DNA of 64,000 nucleotides from Paenibacillus gyeongsangnamensis (GTDB lineage: Bacteria; Bacillota; Bacilli; Paenibacillales; NBRC-103111): positions 186,001 to 250,000 of the forward strand of contig NZ_JAQAGZ010000007.1 of assembly GCF_027533625.1 (NCBI RefSeq), written 5' to 3'. Numbering within the stretch: the stretch's first letter is position 1; every line of letters begins with the position of its first letter. A program made the position numbers and the translations under genes. This document shows positions 34,310 through 42,782 of the stretch, in pieces. The notes beneath the pieces are model-generated. The model worked only from the letters and a program-made list of their open reading frames with translations. It was not told the DNA's origin and made no database searches.

Positions 34310-36010
34310 ATGAGCATAAGCATGATATTGATGGTCATTCAGCTGTTTTTCGCTGTCGTGATAGGGATGTATTTTTGGAATTTACTGCGCAATCAGCAAA
34401 CGAATCGAACGGCGGTGGATAAAGAGTCGAAGAAGGAGCTGGAAAAGCTGCGTAAGCTTCGCTCCATCAGCCTGAACAAGCCGCTCGCGGAAAAAACGCG
34501 GCCGTCCAATATGGACGATATCATCGGCCAGCGTGAAGGACTCCGTGCGCTCAAAGCCGCGCTGTGCGGCTCGAATCCGCAGCATGTCATCATATACGGT
34601 CCGCCGGGCGTCGGCAAGACGGCCGCCGCGCGAGTCGTTCTAGAGGAAGCGAAAAAGAATGCGGAGTCGCCTTTCCGGTCGGACGCCAAGTTTACCGAGA
34701 TCGACGCCACGACGGCGCGGTTCGACGAGCGGGGCATTGCCGATCCGTTAATCGGCTCGGTTCACGACCCGATTTATCAGGGAGCGGGAGCGATGGGAGT
34801 GGCGGGCATCCCGCAGCCGAAGCCCGGAGCCGTAACGAAGGCGCACGGAGGCATCTTGTTCATCGATGAAATCGGGGAACTCCATCCGCACCAGATGAAT
34901 AAATTATTAAAGGTATTGGAAGATCGGAAGGTGTTCCTCGAGAGCGCCTATTACAATTCCGAGGACACCAATATCCCGGGATACATTCACGACGTCTTTC
35001 AGAACGGGCTGCCAGCCGATTTCCGCCTGGTGGGCGCGACGACCCGCAATCCGCAGGATCTCCCGCCGGCGATCCGTTCGAGATGCATGGAAATTTATTT
35101 CCGGCCGCTGCTGCCGGACGAGATCGGATCGATCGCTTCCAAGGCGCTGAAAAAAATCGGATTTCCGGAAAATGAAGCCGCCATCGACGTGGTCAAAAGG
35201 TACGCGACCAACGGCCGCGAGGCAGTTAACATCATCCAGCTAGCCGCTGGGATGGCGCTCACCGATCAGCGGCGGGAGGTATCCGCCGAGGATATCGAAT
35301 GGGTCGTCAATAGCTCGCAGCTGCCCCCTCGTCCGGAGCGAAAAATTCCTCAGCAGCCGGAGATCGGGCTCGTCAACGGGCTGGCCGTATACGGGCCGAA
35401 CCTCGGCATGCTGCTAGAGATCGAGGTAACGGCGATCCCCGTAGTACAGCCGGGAAAGGGCAGCTTTACCATCACCGGGGTGGTTGATGAGGAAGAAATG
35501 GGCGGCGGCTCCCGCACGCTACGGCGCAAGAGCATGGCCCGCGGCTCGGTAGAGAACGTGCTGACCGTACTGCGAAGACTCGGAATGGACCCTTACCAAT
35601 ATGATTTGCATATCAACTTCCCGGGCGGCATTCCGATTGACGGACCGTCCGCCGGCATCTCAATGGCAACCGCCATCGCATCCGCCATCAAGCAAATTCC
35701 GGTGGACAATCATTTGGCGATGACCGGGGAGATCGGGATTCACGGAAAGGTCAAGCCGGTCGGAGGCGTCATAGCCAAGGTGGAAGCGGCTTTCCAGGCC
35801 GGAGCCACCAAAGTGATCATTCCGAAGGAAAACTGGCAGGAAGTGTTCGCAGGCCTGAACGGACTTGAAGTCGTTCCTGTCGATTCGGTGGAGGAAGCGC
35901 TCCATCACGCGCTGGGGCTGGAGTTCGCTTCGCAAACCGCCGTTCCGGTTCTTCCGGATACGCTCTCCGCATCCAACATTACCGTACTGCACGCCGATTC
36001 GCTCGAATAG
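34310..36010 (+). CDS. lonB: ATP-dependent protease LonB (566 aa)
   Basis: Membrane-anchored Lon-type protease; in B. subtilis it is made in the forespore. An N-terminal hydrophobic helix (residues about 3-25) is followed by an AAA+ domain with Walker [11 protein letters not shown] near residue 101 and Walker B GGILFIDEIGE near 180. A protease domain at the end has the Ser-Lys dyad: Ser447 in DGPSAGISMATA, and a Lys near 490. It lacks the N-terminal Lon substrate domain of LonA. The ATG is 13 bases after GGGAGG, somewhat far; ATG 34322 is a possible alternative. lonA lies downstream, behind a repeat C copy, as in other Bacillales. Confidence 0.95.
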   Translation: MSISMILMVIQLFFAVVIGMYFWNLLRNQQTNRTAVDKESKKELEKLRKLRSISLNKPLAEKTRPSNMDDIIGQREGLRALKAALCGSNPQHVIIYGPPGVGKTAAARVVLEEAKKNAESPFRSDAKFTEIDATTARFDERGIADPLIGSVHDPIYQGAGAMGVAGIPQPKPGAVTKAHGGILFIDEIGELHPHQMNKLLKVLEDRKVFLESAYYNSEDTNIPGYIHDVFQNGLPADFRLVGATTRNPQDLPPAIRSRCMEIYFRPLLPDEIGSIASKALKKIGFPENEAAIDVVKRYATNGREAVNIIQLAAGMALTDQRREVSAEDIEWVVNSSQLPPRPERKIPQQPEIGLVNGLAVYGPNLGMLLEIEVTAIPVVQPGKGSFTITGVVDEEEMGGGSRTLRRKSMARGSVENVLTVLRRLGMDPYQYDLHINFPGGIPIDGPSAGISMATAIASAIKQIPVDNHLAMTGEIGIHGKVKPVGGVIAKVEAAFQAGATKVIIPKENWQEVFAGLNGLEVVPVDSVEEALHHALGLEFASQTAVPVLPDTLSASNITVLHADSLE

Positions 36011-36096
36011 AGCGGCCCGGCGTTTCTTTTTTTTGAAGGACAAATGGGCAGAATAAGACGGAGAGACAGGATTTCCAGATTCGATCCGATTACTTG

Positions 36097-36197
36097 GTTG
36101 ATATGAATTTATAAGTTGTCACAATTTATAGTTTCGCATCAACCTTGATAAACGCGCTGGTTCTTGTAAGACAAGGACAGCGTAGTGTATATCCTGG
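36097..36197 (+). repeat. Intergenic repeat C, copy 3
   Basis: GTTGATATGAATTTATAAG...ATCAAC hairpin, then GATAAACGCGCTGGTTCTTG... and ATCCTGG. The second hairpin has decayed (GCGTAGTGTATATCC). It lies between lonB and the lonA promoter; the T-rich run after lonB (36025-36034) has only a weak stem. Confidence 0.75.
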
Positions 36198-36203
36198 GTC
36201 TAA

Positions 36204-36233
36204 TTGGTGTTTTGAAATGGATTTTGTTAAAAT
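36204..36233 (+). promoter_or_regulatory. Probable promoter of lonA
   Basis: TTGGTG, 18-bp spacer and extended -10 TGTTAAAAT; it starts just 7 bp after repeat C copy 3. Confidence 0.5.
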
Positions 36234-36273
36234 GATACACACAGCAAGTTAGTTTAGTCTGGAGGTGTCGGGA

Positions 36274-38604
36274 ATGGGACCGGGCAAACAAAAAATACGC
36301 CGCTTGCCGCTTCTGCCGCTGCGTGGACTGCTCGTTTATCCGAGCATGGTGCTGCATTTGGACGTCGGCAGGGAGAAGTCGGTTCGGGCGTTGGATAAAG
36401 CCATGGTGGAAGACAGCATGATTCTCTTATGCTCCCAATCCGAGGTCAATATCGAGGAACCGAAATCCGAAGATATATACCGGATCGGAACGATTGCGAA
36501 AGTGCGCCAAATGCTCAAGCTGCCGAACGGCACGATCCGGGTGCTCGTGGAAGGCGTCATTCGGGCTGAGATTACGGAATTTCTGGTCAACGAAGAGTAC
36601 TATGAAGTAAACGTGAAAGAGCTGCACGAGCAGGAAACGACGGATCCGGAAATCGACGCCTTGATGCGGACCGTGCTGAATCAGTTCGAGCATTACATCA
36701 ATCTTTCCAAAAAGGTCACGCCCGAGACGCTCGCGGCCGTTTCTGATATCGACGAGCCGGGACGGCTGGCGGACGTCATCTGCAGTCATTTATCGCTTAA
36801 GATTAAAGATAAACAAGAAATTTTGGAAACCGTCGATGTGCGGCAGCGGCTGGAGAAGCTGCTGAACATTCTGAACAACGAACGCGAGGTTCTGGAGCTG
36901 GAGCGCAAAATCTCCCAACGCGTCAAGAAGCAAATGGAGAAGACGCAGAAGGAGTATTACCTGCGCGAGCAGATGAAAGCAATTCAGAAGGAGCTTGGGG
37001 ACAAGGAAGGCCGTGCCGGAGAGATTGACGAGCTGCGGAACCAGCTGGAGCGGACCGGGGTGCCGGAGAAGGTCAAGGAGAAGATCGAGAAGGAAATCGA
37101 CCGCCTCGAGAAAATGCCCGCCACATCCGCTGAAGGCTCCGTCATTCGAAATTATATCGACTGGCTGCTCGGGCTGCCTTGGTCGAAAGAGACGGAGGAC
37201 GATCTCGATCTCGCCAAAGCGGAAGAAATCCTGAACGAAGATCACTACGGTCTGGAGAAGCCGAAGGAGCGGGTGCTGGAGTATTTGGCGGTCCAGAAGC
37301 TCGTGAAGAAGCTTAAGGGGCCGATTCTTTGTCTTGTCGGGCCTCCCGGGGTAGGTAAAACGTCCATCGCGCGTTCCATCGCCCGCTCTCTCGGAAGGCA
37401 ATTCATCCGCATCTCCTTGGGGGGCGTGCGGGATGAAGCCGAAATTCGCGGACACCGGCGCACCTATGTGGGCGCTATGCCGGGCCGGATCATCCAAGGG
37501 ATGAAATCGGCAGGCACGAGCAACCCGGTCTTCCTGCTCGACGAGATCGACAAGATGGCCATGGACTTCCGCGGTGATCCCGCTTCTGCCCTGCTGGAGG
37601 TGCTCGATCCGGAGCAGAACAGCACGTTCAGCGACCATTACGTGGAGGTGCCGTTCGATTTATCGAACGTCATGTTCGTTACGACGGCCAACGCCATTCA
37701 CAACATTCCGCGTCCGCTGCTCGACCGGATGGAAGTGCTCTATATTCCGGGCTACACAGAAATCGAGAAACTGCATATCGCCCGCAAATACCTGCTTCCG
37801 AAGCAGCAGCGCGATCACGGCCTGCAGGAGCAGCAGCTTCAAGTTGAGGATCCGGCTCTGATGAAGACGGTCCGGGAATATACCCGGGAAGCCGGCGTAC
37901 GGAATTTGGAGCAGCAAATCTCCTCCATCTGCCGGAAGGCGGCAAAGCAGATCGTCGCCGGGACGCCTTCGGTGGTCATTACGCCCGACAATTTGAAGGA
38001 ATATCTGGGCCAGCCGAAATTCCGTTACGGCATGGCTGAGGAGCGCGACCAGGTCGGCGCGGTCACAGGTCTTGCTTGGACCGAGGTCGGCGGCGATACG
38101 CTTGTCATCGAGGTGACGGTCATGCCGGGGGGCGGCAAGCTCACCTTGACCGGAAAGCTCGGCGACGTGATGAAGGAATCCGCACAGGCCGCCTTCAGCT
38201 ATACGCGCTCCCGCGTCGATCATTTCGGTATTCAACCGGATTTCTACGAGAAATTCGATATTCATATTCACATTCCGGAAGGGGCCATTCCGAAGGACGG
38301 CCCGTCCGCCGGCATCACGATGGGCACGGCGCTGATCTCCGCGCTGACCAACATTCCGGTCTCGCGCTACGTTGCCATGACCGGCGAGATCACGCTTCGC
38401 GGCCGTGTGCTGCCGATCGGCGGTCTCAAGGAAAAGTGCATGGCCGCCCACCGCGCAGGCATCCGGACGGTCATTCTGCCGAAGGACAACGAGAAGGACA
38501 TCGAGGAGATTCCGGAAAGCGTCCGCCGCGAGCTGACGTTCATCCCGGTCTCCCACATGGACGAAGTGCTTGAGCACGCGCTCGTCAAGCCCGTCGGCGT
38601 ATAA
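36274..38604 (+). CDS. lonA: ATP-dependent protease LonA (776 aa)
   Basis: Cytosolic AAA+ serine protease for damaged and regulatory proteins. The N-terminal substrate domain (residues 1-~200; [24 protein letters not shown]) and coiled segment precede Walker [10 protein letters not shown] near residue 355 and Walker [11 protein letters not shown] near 420. The C-terminal protease domain holds the Ser678 ([12 protein letters not shown]) and Lys721 ([13 protein letters not shown]) dyad. ATG 36274 sits 8 bases after GGAGG; the GTG at 36265 overlaps that site. Length is the usual 770-780. It is followed by a foldback element and ysxC. Confidence 0.97.
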   Translation: MGPGKQKIRRLPLLPLRGLLVYPSMVLHLDVGREKSVRALDKAMVEDSMILLCSQSEVNIEEPKSEDIYRIGTIAKVRQMLKLPNGTIRVLVEGVIRAEITEFLVNEEYYEVNVKELHEQETTDPEIDALMRTVLNQFEHYINLSKKVTPETLAAVSDIDEPGRLADVICSHLSLKIKDKQEILETVDVRQRLEKLLNILNNEREVLELERKISQRVKKQMEKTQKEYYLREQMKAIQKELGDKEGRAGEIDELRNQLERTGVPEKVKEKIEKEIDRLEKMPATSAEGSVIRNYIDWLLGLPWSKETEDDLDLAKAEEILNEDHYGLEKPKERVLEYLAVQKLVKKLKGPILCLVGPPGVGKTSIARSIARSLGRQFIRISLGGVRDEAEIRGHRRTYVGAMPGRIIQGMKSAGTSNPVFLLDEIDKMAMDFRGDPASALLEVLDPEQNSTFSDHYVEVPFDLSNVMFVTTANAIHNIPRPLLDRMEVLYIPGYTEIEKLHIARKYLLPKQQRDHGLQEQQLQVEDPALMKTVREYTREAGVRNLEQQISSICRKAAKQIVAGTPSVVITPDNLKEYLGQPKFRYGMAEERDQVGAVTGLAWTEVGGDTLVIEVTVMPGGGKLTLTGKLGDVMKESAQAAFSYTRSRVDHFGIQPDFYEKFDIHIHIPEGAIPKDGPSAGITMGTALISALTNIPVSRYVAMTGEITLRGRVLPIGGLKEKCMAAHRAGIRTVILPKDNEKDIEEIPESVRRELTFIPVSHMDEVLEHALVKPVGV

Positions 38605-38640
38605 ACCGGAGCCGGAACGGCGATGGTTTTGTATTTAAAT

Positions 38641-38791
38641 GTCACACCTTAGTAGTAAACCTATTCCCTGCGGAAAGTTTACGGCCGCATTTGAAATCAA
38701 ATGGTACCCTCGAAGAGGTTATATTCATGACCATTTGATTTCTAAAGCGGTGGAGCGGGGAATAGGTTTACGAGGATCAGGTGACTTTTTT
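38641..38791 (+). other. Long nested inverted repeat with a T-run between lonA and ysxC
   Basis: Three nested pairs: GTCAC(acct) 38641 with AGGTGAC ending 38785; GTAAACCTATTCCC with GGGAATAGGTTTAC; and GAAATCAAATGG with CCATTTGATTTC. TTTTTT follows the last base of the outer stem. It is either a large terminator, a structured RNA or a foldback mobile repeat. Confidence 0.7.
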
Positions 38792-38836
38792 GCAGGACCT
38801 CGCCGCCCCGGCTCATCACAGAAATGAGTGAATTCC

Positions 38837-39484
38837 ATGAAAGTCAATCAAGCCGAATTCGTAATCAGCGCGGTCCGGCCGAGCCAATACCCTGAGGACG
38901 GCTTGCCGGAGATCGCTCTGGCAGGCCGCTCCAATGTCGGCAAGTCGTCGCTGATCAACCGGATGATCCAGCGCAAGAATCTGGCGCGCACCAGTTCGAA
39001 GCCGGGCAAGACGCAGCAGCTGAACTATTACCGCATCAATACGGACTTATTCTTCGTCGATTTGCCGGGTTACGGATACGCCCAGGTGTCCAAGACCGAG
39101 CGGGAAAAATGGGGCAAGTTCATCGAGGCCTATTTGACCGGGCGTGAATTATTGAAGCTTGTGCTGCTGATCATCGATCTGCGGCACCCGCCGTCCAAGG
39201 ACGATCAGGCCATGTATGCCTGGCTCAAACATAACGGCCTTCCGGTCTGTATTGTGACGACCAAAGCCGATAAAATCCCGAAGGGCAAATGGCAGAAGCA
39301 CATCAAAATAATTAAAGAAACGCTCGAGGCCGACAAGGGCGATCCGCTCGTGCTGTTCTCCTCCGAAATCGGGCTGGGCAAGGACGAGCTTTGGCAGGTC
39401 ATAGAGGAACGGATAGGCTATGTGCCGTCCGGTGCGGCGGAGAGAGCCGCTTCAGATGAGGCGCCGGAAGCCGCCGAGCAATAA
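38837..39484 (+). CDS. engB: Ribosome biogenesis GTPase YsxC/EngB (215 aa)
   Basis: Essential GTPase for assembly of the large ribosomal subunit. The full set of G motifs is visible: G1 [10 protein letters not shown] near residue 32, G2 [10 protein letters not shown]3 DLPGYGY near 75-81, G4 TTKADK near 140 and G5 SSEIGLG near 173. The C-terminal tail ([16 protein letters not shown]) is a variable acidic extension. The ATG at 38837 gives the usual [12 protein letters not shown] start; GTG 38828 is possible. It lies downstream of lonA as in B. subtilis lonA-ysxC. A terminator follows. Confidence 0.95.
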   Translation: MKVNQAEFVISAVRPSQYPEDGLPEIALAGRSNVGKSSLINRMIQRKNLARTSSKPGKTQQLNYYRINTDLFFVDLPGYGYAQVSKTEREKWGKFIEAYLTGRELLKLVLLIIDLRHPPSKDDQAMYAWLKHNGLPVCIVTTKADKIPKGKWQKHIKIIKETLEADKGDPLVLFSSEIGLGKDELWQVIEERIGYVPSGAAERAASDEAPEAAEQ

Positions 39485-39492
39485 ATTTAAAT

Positions 39493-39528
39493 GCCGAACG
39501 ACGGAAGCCCGTGCGTCTCGGCTTTTTT
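39493..39528 (+). terminator. Terminator after engB
   Basis: GCCGA...TCGGC stem with inner CG-rich pairs; TTTTTT follows. Confidence 0.7.
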
Positions 39529-39540
39529 AATATATATGTC

Positions 39541-39802
39541 TTAAACCGCGGACCGTCGGTTAAGTATATCTTGAGAACTCCCGACATATGATGGAAAGCG
39601 GCCAACAAGGGAGCAAAGCGGAGAAAAAACCAGCAATTTGTATTAAACGCCGCAGGGAAACGGAGAACTTCCGCAGGGAAAGTGAGTTTTTTATAACTTA
39701 GCCAGCAATCCTGTGAGGAAAACGCGAAATTTTCTGAATTCTAGCCGAAATTGAGCGCTCCGGCTGCAGGAATATTAAATAAATATGTAGTATAATGTAT
39801 AT
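39541..39802. other. Intergenic stretch before repeat B copy 2
   Basis: AT-rich and free of gene-like frames. A TATAAT at 39791-39796 could be a -10 for the downstream gene but no -35 is evident. GCAGGGAAA occurs twice near 39651 and 39673 as a short direct repeat. Nothing else supported. Confidence 0.5.
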
Positions 39803-39931
39803 AAGAAAAACTCCTTATCGGAGGCTTTCAAATAAGCCAGACCGTTTATGGCGGAAGTTTTTCTTGGTACAGAAAGTCGCAGTCCGCATTAATGCTTTAG
39901 CGAACTTAAACTTTCTATATCGTTAAGAAAA
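39803..39931 (+). repeat. Intergenic repeat B, copy 2 (two hairpins)
   Basis: AAGAAAAACTCC...AGTTTTTCTT, then ACAGAAAGTCGCAGTCCGC...ACTTTCTATATCG. Nearly identical to 19206-19334, but here it lies in the 5' leader of a gene, between a -10-like TATAAT and the start codon. Confidence 0.8.
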
Positions 39932-39983
39932 CAGGTTCAATGATTAGCTTTATGGTTCGAAAAAAATGAATCGAGGGATTTTT

Positions 39984-40571
39984 ATGGCAATGAGGTTAGC
40001 GACCGAATACGTCAAAACCTGCCTACAATTAACGGAAGCTGAAATGGCGATGTTCATCCAGATGTTTGTCGATCAGGAGGCTTCACTGCAAGTTAAGGTA
40101 CTCGAGAATGGAAGTCAAGAAGTGGTGCTCCTCGACGATGCGGGCCAAGAGATTATCCTCTCGTTCGAGAAAGAAATCGATCTTTACGTTTGCCGCGGAA
40201 CCTGCCGCATTACGAACAAGAATTTGGTCAATGTGATGCGCAAAGCCGTGTCCGAATTTAAGGGAGACGCCGTCGTGCACCGGATTTATCCGTCCTATAC
40301 GATGGAATATACGTATAAGCAAGGCGCGGTCGTCCGTATCGTGGAAAAATCCGCCGCCGCCGATAAAATCATTTACGAATACAAAGATACCATTGGCCAA
40401 ATGGAACAGCTTTATCAGAATAAAGCTGTTGAACAAGAAATCGATGCGATCAAAGCGCAAATCAACGGGTTCCTCGATCTTAGAAATCAGCTGGAGGATC
40501 CGATCGTCCGCGAGCAAATCGACGGCCGGCTGCAGAAGCTGACGCACCGTTTGTTCGTACTCGAAGCTTAA
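39984..40571 (+). CDS. Protein of unknown function with coiled-coil tail (195 aa)
   Basis: Not recognised. The start MAMRLATEYVKTCLQ follows GAGGGA; an upstream ATG at 39966 is possible. The first 115 residues read as alternating beta strands and helices (VLENGSQEVVLLDDAGQEIILSF), including one Cys pair (LYVCRGTCR), and the rest is a helical segment rich in Gln, Glu and Ile (about 130-190: KIIYEYKDTIGQMEQLYQNKAVEQEID...) that ends LTHRLFVLEA. No signal or membrane segment. A repeat B copy lies in its leader and a terminator follows. No neighbour hints at a role. Confidence 0.8.
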   Translation: MAMRLATEYVKTCLQLTEAEMAMFIQMFVDQEASLQVKVLENGSQEVVLLDDAGQEIILSFEKEIDLYVCRGTCRITNKNLVNVMRKAVSEFKGDAVVHRIYPSYTMEYTYKQGAVVRIVEKSAAADKIIYEYKDTIGQMEQLYQNKAVEQEIDAIKAQINGFLDLRNQLEDPIVREQIDGRLQKLTHRLFVLEA

Positions 40572-40600
40572 GCATATAATTTTGCATATTAATGAATATT

Positions 40601-40648
40601 AGGAGCTCCTTCGCCGCGTCCTTACGGATGTCGAGGGAGTTCTTTTTG
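40601..40648 (+). terminator. Terminator before the speD leader
   Basis: AGGAGCTCCTTCG pairs, with some G-U, with CGAGGGAGTTCT; TTTTT follows. Confidence 0.7.
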
Positions 40649-40742
40649 CATGAATATGCATTTGTAAATCATTTGTAAACTCTGTGATAACCACACACCA
40701 ACAGGGAGGCTTCCGCATATTTTGTTCAATGTGTGACAAGGT

Positions 40743-40910
40743 GAAATGCAATCATCGCCTGGACAAAAAAAAGTATTGCATTTCTGTTCAATAGATGTTA
40801 TTTTTATTTTCGTTGATTGAAAACAAAATAGGAACCAGGATTCACTCAGGACATTGAATGTTGCGAGAGAGCTATTCCCTCGGGAAGTGAATGACGTAGG
40901 TCCTAGCGGA
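40743..40910 (+). promoter_or_regulatory. Structured upstream region of speD
   Basis: A perfect inverted repeat, GAAATGCAAT (40743-40752) with ATTGCATTTC (40775-40784), is followed 70 bp later by a region where AGGAC...GTCCT encloses ATTCACT/AGTGAAT and GAG/CTC pairs (about 40850-40910). A -35/-10-like TTGCAT-N17-TATTTT overlaps the first hairpin. The rest of 40649-40956 shows nothing else. Confidence 0.45.
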
Positions 40911-40956
40911 TGAAATTTTTTACAACATTTTATTCCTAGGAAGGGGGAACCGGAAG

Positions 40957-41358
40957 ATGGAATACTCAACTTTCGGAAGACACGTAGCCGTTGATACATG
41001 GGGAGTGGATTTTGATCTGCTCAACAACGCGGAGTGGCTACAAGCACAAATGGTAGAAGCTGCTGAGGTTTGCGGGGCGACCGTATTGTCGGTTCAATCC
41101 AAACAGTTTGAACCCCAAGGGGCAACGGTTCTTGTATTGCTGTCGGAAAGCCATCTCTCCATTCACACGTATCCTGAGAAAGGATTCGCGGCACTTGATT
41201 GCTATACTTGCGGCGAAACTGTGGATCCTCAACTCGCGATCGAGCACATGCTCTCCGTGCTGAAGCCTGAAGTTGCGCATGCCAAGAAGCTCGTGCGCGG
41301 CATGGGTGAGTTGCAAGTGGAAACACCGGTATTGAAGCAAGAACAATTGGTGAAATAA
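40957..41358 (+). CDS. speD: S-adenosylmethionine decarboxylase proenzyme, SpeH type (133 aa)
   Basis: Makes decarboxylated AdoMet for spermidine synthesis. The small prokaryotic form self-cleaves between Glu64 and Ser65 in LLSESHLSIHTYPE, giving a pyruvoyl group on the alpha chain. The conserved FGRHVAVDTWGV start, the catalytic Cys region DCYTCGE (Cys of the CYTCG motif) and the usual ending are all present. Ribosome site AAGGGGGAA. The gene follows a long structured leader and is closed by a clean terminator. No spermidine synthase is in the window. Confidence 0.96.
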   Translation: MEYSTFGRHVAVDTWGVDFDLLNNAEWLQAQMVEAAEVCGATVLSVQSKQFEPQGATVLVLLSESHLSIHTYPEKGFAALDCYTCGETVDPQLAIEHMLSVLKPEVAHAKKLVRGMGELQVETPVLKQEQLVK

Positions 41359-41374
41359 GGATATATGCGATACA

Positions 41375-41405
41375 AATAACCACGGGGCTCCGTGGTTATT
41401 TCTTT
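41375..41405 (+). terminator. Terminator after speD
   Basis: AATAACCACGG pairs perfectly with CCGTGGTTATT around a 4-base loop; TCTTTT follows. Confidence 0.88.
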
Positions 41406-41465
41406 TGCCCCCGTCCCATACAATCTGTTAATAGGCTGGCAGCTTGTATGGAAGGGGAGGCATAT

Positions 41466-41996
41466 ATGAGAAAGTGGAGAAAAAAAGGATTCATGTACGC
41501 GATCGTCGTGGTGTTGGTGGTATGGCCGATCTTTCAGGTCGTCCATTTATTAGGCAAACCGTCGCCGGTGGAGCGTCCGGATAAGCTGCTCTATCAGGTT
41601 TCTTTGTTCCAAATGGAGCTGCTGGGCAGCTATTTGCAAACCGGTACGAAATCGCAGACCACCGACGGGCTGAACGCCCTGCGTCAAGCCGTCTATTCGG
41701 CTCAGTTCGCCCACGATCATTTGATCCTGGCCTACGGCGAAGCCCGCCTGACGAAGCTGGACTCGCTGTCGGACCTGATGCAGTACATCCTCCGCCTTCA
41801 AGTCGGCGGCGGCCGTCAGCTCCGCGCGGACGAATCCCAGGCTTTAAACGATGTAAACAACCAGTTCGCCGTCCTTTATGACGCTTATAGCAAACTCTTA
41901 TCCAGCGGCGGAGACATCGTCTCGTCCCAAAACTCCCGCCTTCAGGAGGCGGACAAATCGATCTCCCTGCTGCTGAAGCGCAAGCTGCTGCAATAA
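41466..41996 (+). CDS. Membrane-anchored protein of unknown function (176 aa)
   Basis: Starts at the ATG six bases after GGGGAGG. A basic MRKWRKKGF is followed by one membrane helix (about residues 11-30, VVVLVVWPIFQVV), then an extracytoplasmic helical domain of about 140 residues (PDKLLYQVSLFQMELLGSYLQTG...LNALRQAVYSAQFAHDHLILAYG). Its helices resemble those of bundle-type sensor domains but no motif is recognised. Typical of a small type-I/II membrane protein. Own transcription unit between a terminator and the long spacer before hemA; role unknown. Confidence 0.82.
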   Translation: MRKWRKKGFMYAIVVVLVVWPIFQVVHLLGKPSPVERPDKLLYQVSLFQMELLGSYLQTGTKSQTTDGLNALRQAVYSAQFAHDHLILAYGEARLTKLDSLSDLMQYILRLQVGGGRQLRADESQALNDVNNQFAVLYDAYSKLLSSGGDIVSSQNSRLQEADKSISLLLKRKLLQ

Positions 41997-42225
41997 TGCT
42001 GCCGCGATCCCCGGGAAAAGGTATAGGTTTCACCGTTTGGGAGGAAACTAAAAATGGCAGCACGTGGGTCGGTTAGTTTGCGATTGGCGAAATTTGGAAG
42101 TGTGGATGGGTTGATGAAAGGTTTTTACGTTTCCAACAGCTGTTGCATATGGTGATATGAACAGGAGCTGTATTGAATGGGGTTTTTGTAAAGTTTGGAG
42201 CAGTTAAAGGTGTTGACGGGTTTTT
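41997..42225. other. Spacer with no supported gene
   Basis: AT-rich and irregular. A small palindrome AACAGCTGTT occurs at about 42135-42144. I see no gene, repeat or convincing promoter. Confidence 0.5.
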
Positions 42226-42704
42226 GGAGCGCTTCCCGTAGGGGAGCCGCTCCGCTTCTCCATTCCCGACTGGGGTGAAGCGGTTCGGACAAAGATGCGG
42301 TCGCTTCCCGAAGAAGAGGGAAGTCGACCGAGCTAGCGCCGTGAAGCGTGTTCGGCGGGCGGCCGCTTCCGTCAGGAAGCCGGCCCCCCGCCGAACGAAC
42401 GCGATCCCGGCACCAACGACGTTCGCCGTGCGCCTCTGCCCAGAATCACGTTACTCTCAAACCGTTTCCGCACGCCGTAAAGCGTGTCCGAGCCTTGGTT
42501 TAACCGTGTTTCCCACCGGGAAACGGTTAAACCAAGACTCGGACGAAAAGCGCTCCCCGCACCAGCCCCGCCGCCCGAAGCGTGGGGGTCCAGGGGGCAC
42601 TCAGGCCCCCTGGGGTCCCCCTTATGAAGGGGGATTTAGGGGGATGGATCCGGGGGTGCAGGGGCCCTCCCCGCAATAAAGGGGTCGACAGGGGAAGCCC
42701 CTGT
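42226..42704. other. Run of seven strong hairpins upstream of hemA
   Basis: Seven stems in 480 GC-rich bp: GGAGCG/CGCTCC (42226-42253); GGTCGC-TTCCC/GGGAA-GTCGACC (42299-42329); GTTCGGCGGG/CCCGCCGAAC (42350-42396); a stem of about 25-28 bp based on CTTGGTTTAACCG/CGGTTAAACCAAG (42486-42544); GGGGGTCCAGGGGGC/GCCCCCTGG-GTCCCCC (42584-42621); TCCCCCTT/AAGGGGGA (42615-42633) and ACAGGGG/CCCCTGT followed by AAAAAAA (42688-42704). An open frame at 42275-42679 looks spurious. Confidence 0.7.
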
Positions 42705-42746
42705 AAAAAAACTTTCATAAATAATGTCGGAAAAGCTCGTACCCTT

Positions 42747-42756
42747 GTGATATAAT
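42747..42756 (+). promoter_or_regulatory. Extended -10 promoter of the hemA operon
   Basis: TGTGATATAAT, that is TATAAT at 42751-42756 preceded by TG, about 27 bp before the start; no -35 seen. Confidence 0.55.
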
Positions 42757-42782
42757 AAGTTAAATAATTGAGGAGGAGGCAG

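Noticed and set aside
34310..36010. lonB read as a second LonA or as an archaeal-type Lon gained by transfer
   Set aside because: Length, single N-terminal helix and position before lonA are all as in the LonB of Bacillales, so no transfer needs to be assumed.
38639..38827. A 62-codon frame between lonA and ysxC
   Set aside because: It lies inside the nested inverted repeat, lacks a ribosome site and ends just before the ysxC start.
42275..42679. A 134-codon open frame in the spacer upstream of hemA
   Set aside because: Its codons run straight through the arms of several hairpins, the product is a Pro/Arg/Gly-rich string without any recognisable domain, and no ribosome site precedes it.
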